The translations under genes and the position numbers were made by a program. Under the pieces are notes generated by a model, which was not told the origin of the DNA, made no database searches, and worked only from the letters and a program-made list of their open reading frames with translations. Below, piece by piece: positions 9,691 through 20,516 of a DNA stretch of 64,000 nt. Within the stretch, counting starts at the first letter, position 1; the number at the start of each line of letters is the position of its first letter. Source of the DNA: Eucommia ulmoides (lineage: Eukaryota; Streptophyta; Magnoliopsida; Garryales; Eucommiaceae); NCBI GenBank assembly GCA_016647705.1, contig JAENRU010000476.1, positions 1 through 64,000 on the forward strand, read 5' to 3'.

Positions 9691-10108
9691 GATCCACTTG
9701 GCCCACTAGGTTAAAACTCTAACTATAGGGTCTCCCACTTTCCCTATAAATACTTGTATATATTGTTGTATTCTCTAAATCACTTTCTCATAATATTAAT
9801 ACATTATTCATGTTCCTCACTTCTCAATTATTTTAACAATAGACATATATATAGAGAGAGAGAATTGTATTTATTCATTCTTCATGTTTCTCATATTATT
9901 AAACTGAGAAGATAAGGGACCAATTCTAATATTATTAAAATAATATGAGGATGTTCGTGTTATTTGTCAAAATGGTGGGTTTAAACTTGTATATTCATAT
10001 ATATATATATATATATTACATTTATTCATTCTTTATGTTAGTCAAAGAGAATTGACTCAATTTTTTGTTTTTTTAATTATTAAATGTGGTGGGGATGCAG
10101 ATGTGGCT
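9691..10108 (+). promoter_or_regulatory. TATA-like promoter region, possibly a copia LTR remnant
   Basis: CTATAAATA at 9744-9752 lies in TTGGCCCACTAGG ... TCTCCCACTTTCC context and is followed by TTGTATTCTC and AATATTAATACATT. This arrangement resembles the U3/R part of plant copia LTRs. The motif is kept in copies 2 and 3 (26599, 43460); in the 2.88-kb repeats it is TTATAAATA. I see no LTR start, so the assignment is weak. From 9865 on there are simple repeats and a paralog of the end of C1. Confidence 0.35.
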
Positions 10109-10169
10109 CAGGGTTAGCCCTTGGGTAAAATGACCAATGTAGTTGCTTGGGGCCCTGGAGGTCCCTTAA
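10109..10169. mobile_element. Possible hAT-type transposon terminus remnant
   Basis: The segment from CAGGGTTAGCCC to GGGGCCCTGGAGG resembles the CAGGGC...GGGCCC ends of plant hAT elements. No partner inverted end or transposase is present. An (AT)n tract follows. The 2.88-kb repeat breaks off inside this segment (60570). Equivalents are 26964-27025 and 43823-43883. Confidence 0.25.
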
Positions 10170-10170
10170 A

Positions 10171-10211
<41 letters not shown>

Positions 10212-10467
10212 CTATTAGCGCCGCTTACCACCAGCTCTTAAATTGATGTGGAAACTACAAAATGAACCCACTTAGTTTTTTCTTTTCTTTTTCACATTGG
10301 TTATTCCTATTAGCATTTCGGGAACTAATTTGCCACTATTAATAAATCGTTATCTTCCATACACATTGTCACTTCTAAGAAAAGGGAACAAAATATGGTA
10401 ATAACTACTAATAAAACTGAAAATGAAACCTAGAATTTCTCCTAATTGTGATTGTTGTTCAATGATT
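10170..10467. repeat. (TA)n tract and unassigned AT-rich sequence
   Basis: A long (TA)n at about 10172-10209 varies in length between copies. It is followed by unassigned sequence with GCGCCGCTTACCACC near 10220. No gene was seen. Confidence 0.6.
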
Positions 10468-11834
10468 TTTATACATCACATGAATCTATAAATTATGATC
10501 TTCAAAATGAGATGTTGATTTTTTAATGGTGTTTTGGATTAGAATGCATGTGAATGTTATATATAACATTAGTTATGATGTTAATATAATATATAACATC
10601 ATTACAATCTGTGTGCCCCGTGAGTGCTGAATATAACTTCCAATGCAATAGAAAATAACATCAATTCATATTGATAATAACACAAATTATAACTTGTTCA
10701 ATGCGATATGGTTTATTGATAAATATGATTTAGATATTGAATGTAACACTCAATTATCTTTTGATAATGTATAAGACCATGTTAAATATAACACGAATGT
10801 TAAAACTGAAAATTCTGGAAATGTCATGTTGAATGTAACAGGACTGTATAAAACTGAAATTAATAAAAAAAAAAAATATTGAATGTGATATCATTTTGAA
10901 GATTTTATTGGAATATACAATTAGATCGTGAAAAAAATGTGAAAAATAATAGGCTTTTTTTTTTTTTTTTTATTTTAATGAAATCGTTTCATAAGAAAAT
11001 AACGATTTAAAAAAGACAATCTCCAATACGGCAATTCTTACAAGGACAAATTAGTCTTGCAAATTTTATTTTATTGTTAAAAAAATTGGGACTAGACGGT
11101 TCGAAAAATCTGTATAACAAGATTGTTTGGTTTAATTTTAAATAGTTAGAATCAATTGATACTAACATATTTTATTTGCGTTCACTTGATAGTTTTTTCT
11201 TAATATTATATCAAATAAAAAATTAATTTTAATTCAATCACTATATTAATTATTTTTTTATATTTAAATTTGATAAAAAGTTATGAATATTTAAAATAAA
11301 AATATACTTAAAGATTGACCTTGACTTGACTAGATCACTTTTTCAATGCAATCCACAAGAAAATAGTCATTTTGTTCACACGAACAAGATTTCGAAAATT
11401 ATGCACTAGGTTTAGTCAAGAATCAAGAATCATGTACCAAAATTCAACACCTACTTCCTTAAAAAACATAAAAAAGTTTCAGTAGTAGCAGACTAATGAT
11501 GTAAACATGCATACAATACATTTTATGGGTATTTGTGATCTACTTTCCTTTTTTATTTTCTATTAAGCAATCTCATACCTCATTTACTAAATATCAATCA
11601 ATATTTTTAGGGTTAATTATACTTTACCTCTTGTAATTTGGCCAATTTTTTTATCATTTTTTTTTTTTTTTAACACCACATAATTCTTCTATAGATAAAA
11701 AATTATTGAAATTTTTATTGTGACGACAACTTTACCCTTAACTATTTAAAAAATAATTAAAAATTAAAATACATAAATATTCGTTTAAGTTATTTATTTA
11801 TTTTATATTTTTCTTCATTACTTTTTTACACTAG

Positions 11835-11891
<57 letters not shown>

Positions 11892-11943
11892 CCCCTTCGT
11901 TTTTTAACAAAATACTAATAAAAAAATTGTTTAGTCCTTGCCG
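10468..11943. repeat. Block A2, paralog of A1
   Basis: It keeps the 18-base palindrome at 10553-10570 and the closing GTCCTTGCCG. It has extra sequence near 11430-11500, including AACACCTACTTCCTTAAAAA, which is also a hallmark of blocks C1 and C2. A long (TA)n lies at about 11838-11886. No LINE fragment follows, unlike A1. Confidence 0.8.
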
Positions 11944-12374
11944 AACTTCTCTCTATCTCTCATGTATTTTTACAAGAAAAATTAATCAAAGGTGGTGACT
12001 ATTATTTTTTAAATGATAGGGGCAATTTGTTGATTTGCACAATATGACAGGAGAGGTAAGGGGTATAACAAGAAAAAAAAAAAAAAATTAGGCGTGATTT
12101 AATATTGTTTTTTCAAATTTTTTTATTCTAATTGTAGAGTAATTTATTTTTTTGGCTCCTATCAATTTATATTTTTAATTTTTATCAATATTTAGTTCAC
12201 TTTAACTATCAAATTATATAGGAATTCAACATTTAATCAATATCAACTCCATAAATTCAAATAATTTGATGTTAATGTTAAATGAAATATTATTTAATTT
12301 GATGTTAATGTTAAATGAAATATTATTAAAATAAGAGGAGAATCTTCATCGTTTGAAATGAAGAGTAGTAGTCC
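11944..12374. repeat. AT-rich stretch with a 33-bp duplication
   Basis: Two adjacent copies starting AATTTGATGTTAATGTTAAA lie at 12263 and 12296. The right end, AATAAGAGGAGAATCTT, matches the sequence just left of the SINE at about 6880-6898. No gene was seen. The same 33-bp pair lies at 29115-29180 and 45976-46041. Confidence 0.75.
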
Positions 12375-13060
12375 AAAAGGATTTTATGTACTAGGTTTAA
12401 TCAAAAATCAAGAATCATCCTTTACATTATTGGAGGTGATTTGACCCAACAACGCAAATAATTTGGCCTCTTCTTCATGTACCAAAATTCAACACCTACT
12501 TCCTTAAAAAATTCAAGCACAAAAAAATTATTTCATATTTTTATTCTTATTTTTTTTAATTATATTTATTTTTTATTTTTCTATTTCTTTCATTTTTTCT
12601 TTTAAATTTTTTTGTCCAGTATTTGTAGGGAAAAACAAATGTATAAGTCTAGGAAAAAAATGCAAAAAATAAAAAAAGAGGTTTTGAAAAATAAAGAAAT
12701 GAATTACAAAAAAATGGTTTTTATTCTTTGATTTTAAACTTAATTTTTTTGTTCGATAAACACCATATAAAAATAAAAATAAGGAACAACGCAAAAATAA
12801 AAATAGAAAACAAGATTAAAAAAAAAAAAAAAAATACAGACAGAAAAAGTTGAAAAAAAAATTAGAAAACAAAAGCGTAAGAAAAAATATGTTGTAAGAG
12901 CTTTTATATTAACAAAATGTGAACTTTTTTAAAATTGAAAAAGAAAAAATATACTACTAATGTATTTTGTCCAAAAAATTGTACGGGGCGTCTCAAATTA
13001 TTAAACTAAAAAGCTAAAAGATATTGTAATTACTATTAAAACAAGATAGGGTTATTCTTA
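12375..13060. repeat. Block C2, paralog of C1 without the SINE
   Basis: It is collinear with C1. Just upstream a single AAATGAAG (12356-12363) stands where C1 has AAATGAAG-SINE-AAATGAAG. The sequence between that site and GTACTAGG is shorter than in C1 and resembles the diverged paralog's AGTAGTCCAAAAGG. Either an empty site or a deletion would fit. Confidence 0.75.
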
Positions 13061-13277
13061 TATATATATATATAATTTTCGCGAGTGCATAATCATTAGA
13101 TGCATTTTATAACATTTAGAAAATAACGGGGTAGATTGTGTCATTTATTATTTGATTTAAAAATTTTAGGGGGCAATTAGCAATTTAAAAAAAAAAAATT
13201 TAGATTTTGGGTTTAACTAAGAACTTAAAGAATATTTAGGGGAGATTCATGTAATTTGAAAAAAATAAAATAAAATA

Positions 13278-13282
<5 letters not shown>
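13061..13282. other. Short AT-rich spacer
   Basis: Contains TTTCGCGAGTGCATAATC and TTTAGGGGGCAATTAGC and an A-rich end. Possibly the 5' part of LTR block B2, but no TG terminus was identified. Confidence 0.4.
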
Positions 13283-13336
<54 letters not shown>

Positions 13337-15158
13337 CATTCAGAAAAAAAAAGGGAGAAAACAAAACAAAAAAAAGAAATAGAAGAGAGAGAGAAAAGTC
13401 GGTCGGCGACAGTAAGGAGAGAGAGGGGTTCGGCCGGTGGGGTGGTTCGTCGACGGTAAGGTGAAGGCAATCGACATGGCGGGGTGGCGTTGTCGTTCGT
13501 CAGTGATTTGCAGATAGTGTAGGGTGCTCGATCAGGGTGTGTGTTCCGGCGTGGATGTGCGTGGGTGTGAATGTTGAGTTTGTGTTTGTGTTTCGTTTGT
13601 GTGTGTGTGTGTTTTGTTCATCGTGAGGGTATGTGTGCTCTGATCGTTGAAGAGGGGCGGCGAGTAAGATCGCCGGAGATGGTGAAGAGAGAGAGAGAGA
13701 GAGAGTTGTTCGCCTGAACCAATAACGCGAAGCAGAAACAGAACCATCGCCGCGGCGGTGAAGATCCAGTGAGTTGAACAGGAAAAAAAAAAAAAAGCAT
13801 TCGCCACAGTGTTGAGGTCCAGGCGTAGAAAACAGAAAATAGAAAAGAAAGAAAAAAAAAGTGAAAAAAAAAAAAGAATAAAAAAAGAAGGAAAAAAAGA
13901 AGAAGAAGAAGAAAATCAAATAAAAACAAAAATCTAAAATCCAATCTCTCGGCAGGCAGAAGATTTGGAACAGGTAGAATTCTGAACTCTTTTAATATAT
14001 GAATTTAATTTTCTCATTGTGTGATTTATGGTAAATTGTGGAATTTTACCTATTAAATTATATGAAATAATTTAGAAGGCGTGAAAATTATGTGAAAAGC
14101 ATGTCAATGTGTTTTTATGTGTCGTATTAATTAAATGCACGTATTAGAGGAGTTGGAGTTCTACTGAGTGTTGGCTCACAACCTCACAGTTTTGGTTGCA
14201 GTGTCGTTGAGGACGAATCGATGCCGGGAATTATATAAAGAAATATTATTTGTAATAATTGTAATTAATTTACTGCTGTAAAAAACTGACTCGATAAAGT
14301 GAATAAAATTATTGTCATCGTAAATATTGTTGTATTATAAGATTTAAACTGATAATTATAATTGTCGTCGTAATTGTATATTAAATTTGTATTAAATTTA
14401 CCGGTGATAGAAATTTATTTGGGTATTTAAAAATAATATGGTGACAAGAATTTCAACTGAAATTATAATTAGTTTGTAATTATATTATATTATGAATCCA
14501 TAATATCATTCCATTCTCTTACATAAAGGGAGTTTATAAATCAAGTAATGGATGTATTTTTAAATTGACGTTATGTGTATCTAATTATTAGTTACTCTAA
14601 TGGTCATGTTTAATATGCAAAATAATAAGGAAATATATTTAAATAAAGTAGTAATCAATATATGCGGTTTCAACAGTGTAGGATTGATTATGTGAAATTA
14701 TTAAATGAAACTATTTATTAGTTAAATTTACGGTTGTAATCTTTATTTATGTTAGTTGTATTTATTATTTACAGTTGTAATTTCGATTCGATAAATTGAT
14801 AAATTATGAATTTGATAATTTTAATTATCGTCGTCGCGTGTAAAATTTATCAGTTTTTTGTTAATTAAAATATTATTTATTTAATAAAATTATCGTCGTT
14901 GATAAATAAAAATTGTCGCCGTTGTTTGGGAAAAAAATTTCTCGAAGTAATTCGAAATAAATTAGCGGTCATTTGGTTGTATTTAAATTGTAATTATTAT
15001 ATTTTTAGTTACCGTTGTAAAATCAACAACAAAATTAGCGCCGTCGCACTTTAAAATTTATTGGACTTTGTAGAATGAAAATTTGATCAATCGGTTTTAG
15101 TGTTAATTTCTCTATAGGAAAAAGCATAGTAGCGGCCCTGGGAAATCAGACCGTTACA
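13283..15158 (+). mobile_element. LTR block B2, 3' end of a retrotransposon LTR
   Basis: It starts with about 49 bases of (AT)n, then a GA-rich and GC-richer part paralogous to B1. It continues through GAGGACGAATCGATGCCGGG and an AT-rich part with repeated TYGTCGTYG words, and ends ...GACCGTTACA at 15158. The CA end followed by GA and the primer-binding site identifies this as the 3' boundary of an LTR. The 5' TG boundary was not found, so the LTR may start within or before the (AT)n. It encodes no protein; GA- and T-rich frames are simple sequence. Confidence 0.65.
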
Positions 15159-15160
15159 GA

Positions 15161-15172
15161 TGGTATCAGAGC
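15161..15172 (+). other. Retrotransposon primer-binding site (tRNA-iMet type)
   Basis: TGGTATCAGAGC is the sequence complementary to the 3' end of plant initiator methionine tRNA used by many copia and gypsy elements. It lies two bases after the LTR end CA. It is exactly conserved at 32026-32037 and 48878-48889. Confidence 0.85.
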
Positions 15173-15773
15173 GGGTTTGCGACCACCCTGAGACTGGGTT
15201 ATGGTACCCATTGGTCTCTTACCCATAATAAGTTCAGTAAATTAAAATAATAATTTTCACTAATACGTTAATAAATTATTTAGTTATGCATTTATGCGAT
15301 TCTGATGCAATAAATTAGATATACGATTGCTTGTTAGTCAATAATTATTATCTTATTAAATGGCACTTCTAGTTGGAACTATAAATTGCAGCAATAGTAT
15401 GGATGTAACAAAACTCGTGTGAGCCATGTAAATTTTGTGTCCTGTATGTCATTTTTAAGTGGTGCATTTTCATCTTTTTGTTTATTGTGTCCTGTATGTC
15501 ACTTAATATGCAATAAATTATTTTCACTAGTATGTTAATAATAATTTTAACTAGTATGTTAAGTGTGGGGTGGATGCATTTGTAGGCCTTGAAATTTGAC
15601 CAAAATCTCACTTTGGTCCCTACAATTTCAATTTGAACATACTATCATTGTAGGTGACATTTGATTAATGTAACTTATCAATAATAAGTTAAAAAAGTCT
15701 GAGTGAGTGTCGTGTTAGCCGTGCACCATAAGAATTGTCGCTAAATTGGAAATATTAATTTAAAGGTATGTAT
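15173..15773 (+). other. Retrotransposon leader-like stretch, no gag
   Basis: The sequence after the primer-binding site begins GGGTTTGCGACCACC. It then becomes AT-rich and includes a 16-base direct repeat TTGTGTCCTGTATGTC near 15435 and 15486. No open frame that could be gag follows. An 80-codon reverse frame at 15369-15611 is identical in copies 2 and 3 but has no recognisable domain. Confidence 0.5.
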
Positions 15774-16479
15774 TATCTTCTATATAAATCATGAAATTAT
15801 ATTTTCATATTAAATTATGGAAGAAAAAAAAAAAGTGTTAATGAAATGGACAGCTTTACGGTGATTCATGGATCAAGTAAAATTTTGAAAGGTGAAAAAT
15901 GATTTATTATCTTACTGTGCCATAGTTTTCTTTTCGTTAGAAGTCCATGTCCTGTGAGATATGGATTTACCTGTCAGGCGAGACCTGTATGGTGGATTAT
16001 GTTGTTACCTGTCAGGCGAGACCTGTAGGATGGATTATGTTGTTACCTGTCAGGCAAGACCTGAATGGTGGATTATGTTGTTACCTGGTAGGCAAGACCT
16101 CTAGAGTGGATATATGTTGACCTGTCAGGAGTGTAAATCTTGCAGGTGACTGCCCCTACCATTGGGGATATTTAATGACCCTAACAATATTGGTCACTTT
16201 AGATGACACAGTTGTATAGGTTACGGTACTGTCGTAACTCCCGATCATGAGGTTAAATGATTCTATGGCTAGTAAGAAATATATGTGTGCGATATTTTTT
16301 AGTATATATCAAAATGATTTGGTTGGTGGATTGAAATGCATTATTTTATTGCGATAGTAGTAGTGGACTTTTATTCCTGCTTGGTGTGTGGATATATTAT
16401 AGTATATTTTGAAAAGTGGTGTTTGATAAAAATATTTAATCCATAAATTCTTTTTATATCATGAAGGCAGTATGTGTAC
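15774..16479. repeat. 0.7-kb module M1 with 38-bp minisatellite
   Basis: It starts TATCTTCTATATAAATC and is followed 706 bases later by the paralogous module M2. It contains a 38-base array at 15969-16146, with copies at 15969, 16007, 16045, 16083 and a partial fifth at 16120. The consensus is ACCTGTCAGGCGAGACCTGT followed by RTGGTGGATTATGTTGTT. After the array comes the box ACTTTAGATGACACAGTTG. Non-coding. Confidence 0.9.
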
Positions 16480-17226
16480 TATCTTCTATGTAAATTTACA
16501 AATTATATTTTCGTATAAATTGTGAAAAAAATGTGTTTATTAAAATTGGACAATTTTATAACTTATGTGGATCAAGTAGATTTTAAAGGTGAAAGGTGAT
16601 TTTTGTTCGACTATGCCATATTTTTTTTTTCTCGTTAAACGGATATGACCTGCAAGATGTGGATTTCTTCTCGTCAGGCGGATATAATCTGCGAGATGTG
16701 AATTTCTTCTCGTCAGACAGATATGACCTACGAGATGTGGATTTCTTCTCGTCAGGCGGATATGACATGCGAGATGTGGATTTCTTCTCGTGAGGAGGAT
16801 ATGTCACGCGAGATGTGGATTACCTGCTAGGCAAGTCCTACAAGGTGGATTGACTCGTCAGGAGTGCAAATCCTGTAGGTGAAAACCCTACTGTTGGGGA
16901 TAATAAATGGCCCTGACACTGATAGCCACTTTAGATGGCACAGTTGTACAGGTTACAGTACCGTCGTAACTCTCGATCGTGAGGTAAACGATCCTATGAC
17001 TGGTAAGGAAGTATGTTATTTTATTGTATACACGTGAGTTGATTAGGCGATTTAAAACCAGTTCTATGTTGAAGATATTTTGTTGAGATTTTGATATTAA
17101 CAGTATGTCGATTATATTTTGTTGAGATCTGGATACGGCCTAGTGTGGCGACATTTTATTGGAAAGTGGATATTGGATAAAAATACTTGATCCATAAAAT
17201 GCTTTTATATTACGAAGACAATACAC
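16480..17226. repeat. 0.7-kb module M2 with 39-bp minisatellite
   Basis: Paralog of M1. The array at 16641-16835 has five 39-base copies (16641, 16680, 16719, 16758, 16797) with consensus GGATATGACCTGCGAGATGT then GGATTTCTTCTCGTCAGGC. Because 39 is 13 codons, the array is open in one frame on each strand (GYDLRDVDFFSSG forward, SYPPDEKKSTSRR reverse). The module crosses the chosen unit boundary at 16894/16895. Confidence 0.9.
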
Positions 17227-18210
17227 CGATAAAAATAACTCAGATAGATATTGATCACTACTATCGTTTATGGCGCCAAGATGTGGGGTCATTGAGAGAC
17301 TATTGGGAGTTAATGCGGAAAAGATAATTTGAACTATTCTTGAGTTTGATGGGTGATTTTTTAGGGTTTTATATAATATTTTTATATACATGTTACATTG
17401 ACTATTGACTCTTTGTGACGTATCGGATTTTCGTAGTTGTGACGTATTTATATATTTCGATACATATTTATACGTGGTTATATGTTCGAGGCGTCTTTAT
17501 GTGGATTGAGACGTATTTATATGGCTGACACGTATTGAATGTTTTGAGACGTATTTACGTGGTTGCGACATATTTACATACTTCCAAATAGCTATATGAT
17601 TCTGGATATATTTATGTGGTTCGGTGATATTTATGTGAGTGAGAAATATTTATGTCGATTTTGACGTATTGCGAAAAATTTTATTATTTGAAGTTAGATT
17701 GTGCTAATATTTATAAAACGTTTACGAGATTATTGAAATTTTGATGTGGATATTGGGATTGATGATTTTTGGTCTAGCGGTCAGTCCACGTGGAGGTTGG
17801 ATTATCTGTTGCTTATGATGTTGGTTGCGAATATGTTGGTTTAAATGTTAAATGGAATGGATAAATGCTGGTCATGGGATATGGCAGTGAACTTCAAAAG
17901 TCATGCCAAGCGAGAAAATTATTGAGGTCATAGACCTATTGAAAATGAGATAGACCCAATCCAGTGAAACTACCGTAATATTTTAAGAATATATTGTATT
18001 TATAGTTATTTTTATCAGAGTAGCGCAGCGGAAACATTTAGGAATATAAGATTCTTTGATAGTTGTTGTCTGTGTTAGGTGTTACCGATTAAAATGCACC
18101 TTGTTTGTCGGTTATGGGTACAATGTGGGTCAAACAAGAAAAAAAAAGAAGAAGATGAAATGAAAATGAAAACGTGGCATCAGGGAATAAAATCCAAACC
18201 ACTTATTTCA

Positions 18211-18211
<1 letters not shown>

Positions 18212-18244
<33 letters not shown>

Positions 18245-18914
18245 TAGATACATTCAGGAAAAAAAAAAAAAACAGAAAGAAAAAAAAATAGAAAAGAAAG
18301 AGAAGTAGGTTGGCGACAATAAGGAGAAAGAGAGCTTTGGCTGGTGGGGCGGTTCATCGACGGTGAGGTGAAGGCAGTCGGCGTAGTGGTGTGGCGTTGT
18401 CGTTCGTCGGCGATGTGCAGATGGTGTGGGGTGCTCGGTCGGCGGTGTGTGTTCGGCGTAGGTGTGAACATTGAGTATGTGTGTGTGTTTCGTTCGTGTG
18501 TGTGTTATGTTCATCGTGAGGGGTGTGTGTGCTCTGATTATTGAGGAGGGGTGACGAGTGAGATCATCGGAGCTTGGTGAAGAGAAAGAGAGTGTGTCGT
18601 TCGGCAGAACCAGTAACGCGAAACAGAAACAGAACCATCGTCGTGGCGGTGAAGATCTAGTGGGCTGAAGAGAAAAAAAAAGGCGTTTGCCACGGCGGTG
18701 AAGTGTAGGCGCAGAAAACAGAAAAAAAAAAAAAGGAAAAAAAAAAAAAAAACAAAAGAAGAAAATCAAATAAAACAAAAATCCAAATCCAATCTCTGGG
18801 CAGGCGGAAGATTCGGAATACGTAGAATTTCGAACTCTTTTAATATATGTATTTAATTTTCTCATTGTGTGATAGTTTAGACGATGTGAAAATTATGTGA
18901 AAAACATGCCAATG
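18212..18914 (+). mobile_element. LTR-like block B1, copy 2
   Basis: Compared with copy 1 it has one-base changes such as GTGTTCGGCG for GTGTTCCGGCG near 18448, and A at the site equivalent to 1621. One-base deletions here open an unusually long reverse frame (18254-18865) that is interrupted in the other copies, showing that it is not a gene. Confidence 0.6.
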
Positions 18915-20260
18915 TATTTTTTACGTCACACTAATCTATAAACTATGATTTCAAAATGAGATATTAATATTTTTATAGTGTTCTAGATTAGAATGCATGT
19001 GAATGTTATATATAACATTAGTTATAATGTTAATGTCATATATAACTTCATTACAATCTGTGTGTCCTGTGAATGCTAAATATAACATCCAATGGAATAG
19101 AAAATAACATCAATTCATATTGATAATAACACAAATTATAACGTGTTGAATGCAATATGACTTACTATAAATATAATTTAGATATTGAATGTAACACTCA
19201 ATTATCTTTGATATGTATAAGACCATGCTAAATGTAACACGAATGTTAAAACTGAAATTCTGAAAATGTTCATGTTGAATGTAATAGGACTGTATAAATC
19301 TGAAATTAGTGAAAAACAAAATAGTGAATGTATTATTTTGAAGATTTTATTGGAATATATAATTAGATCGGAAAAAAAAATGTGTAAATAATAATTTTTT
19401 TTTTTTTGTTTAATAAAATGAAATCGTTTCATAACAAAATGGCATTTAAAAAAGGCAATCTCCAATACGGCGAATCTTACAAGGGCAAATTAATCTTGCA
19501 AATTTTATTTTATTTTATTATTATTATTTTTTATTTTTTATTTTTTTTGGCTAGTTGTTTCGGAAAATCTGTATAGCGAGATTATTTGGTTTAATTTTAA
19601 ACAGTTGGAATCAATTGATACTAACATATTTTATTTGCGTTCACTCGGTAATTTTTCTTAATATTATATCAAATAGAAAAATTAATTTTAATTTTAATTG
19701 AATCACTATATTAATTAGTTTTTTATATTTTAATTTGATAAAAAAATTCGGAATATTTTAAAATATATATTTGAAGATTGACCTTGGCTTGACTAGATCA
19801 TTTTTCAATGCAATCCACAAGAAAATAGTCATTTTGTTCACACGAACAAGATTTCTAAAATTATGTACCAGGTTTAGTCAAGAATCATATACCAAAATCA
19901 ACATGCATACAATACATTTTATGGGTATTTGTGATCTACTTGTCCTATTTTTTCTTTTCTATTAAGAATTTTCTTATCTCATTTACTAAATATCAATAAA
20001 TCTTTTATAAACACCATGTAATTCTCCAATAGATAAAAAAAAAAAAAATATTGAAATTTTTATTATGACGACAACTTTATTCTTATCAATTTAAAAAATA
20101 ATTAAAATTAAAATACATAAATATCCCTTTAATTATTATTTTTATATATATTTTACTTCATTACTTTTTTACACTAACCTATTTAAAAAAATAAATATTT
20201 TTAAACCCCTTCTTCTTTTTAACAAAATAATAATAAAAAATATTGTTCAGTCCTTGCCGG
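18915..20260. repeat. Block A1, copy 2
   Basis: It has a T-run at about 19396-19408 where copy 1 has an A-run, TAACAAAATGG rather than TAAGAAAATTG, and a 14-A run instead of 26. Confidence 0.8.
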
Positions 20261-20276
20261 TCATGTTGAGTTAGTT

Positions 20277-20516
20277 GTGGTGGTGGTGTATGCGAGTTGT
20301 TTTCCGCTGGAGCGAAGGCAATTATGGGTTGATTTACTTGATTTCATGTCAACCAATACCCTTACTCTAATTTGGGGATGTGATTTCAAAATTGTTCGTG
20401 ATGACTCTGAAATATTGGGGCGCCTTTCGCTCTTTTGCGTAGCAAGCAAGACTTTAAGATTGCGCCCAAGCGGCCGGTTTGGTGAAGCCTCCTTTTGTTT
20501 TGTTGATGTTTTTTGA
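20277..20516 (+). pseudogene. LINE endonuclease-like fragment, copy 2, frameshifted
   Basis: Loss of one G near 20436 (TTTTGCGTAG for TTTTGGCGTAG) shifts the frame after the DSEILGRLSLF segment, so the last part differs from copy 1 and the frame runs on to 20516. The DFK core is unchanged. Confidence 0.5.

Larger units (their letters stand above)
1..16894. repeat. 16.9-kb tandem unit, copy 1
   Basis: The first bases of the window recur at 16895, 33759 and 50612, giving periods of 16894, 16864 and 16853 bases. Collinearity holds throughout, down to unique landmarks such as the primer-binding site and the SINE. Copy 1 carries private substitutions relative to copies 2-4: T at 1621 (A in the others), A at 2211 (G), A at 2762 (G) and A at 4026 (C). 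It also has the longest A-run at 3163-3188 (26 A, against 14, 16 and 13). The start at position 1 is set by the window edge, not by a biological junction. No intact gene lies inside. Confidence 0.96.

Noticed and set aside
13500..13944. Reverse frames of 91-139 codons in block B2
   Set aside because: Low-complexity Phe-rich and His-Thr-rich translations of poly-A/GA and GT repeats in a retrotransposon LTR; three overlapping frames are open at once.
15369..15611. 80-codon reverse frame identical in three copies
   Set aside because: No domain recognised; identity is explained by recent tandem amplification; it lies in the leader after a primer-binding site.
15969..16146. CRISPR-like array
   Set aside because: The 38-base repeats are contiguous without unique spacers, and the genome is plant-like.
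18254..18865. 203-codon reverse-strand frame, the longest in the window
   Set aside because: It reads an A/G-rich and GT-rich LTR block, giving runs of Phe, Ser, Thr and His. It exists only because of one-base deletions in copy 2; copies 1, 3 and 4 break it.
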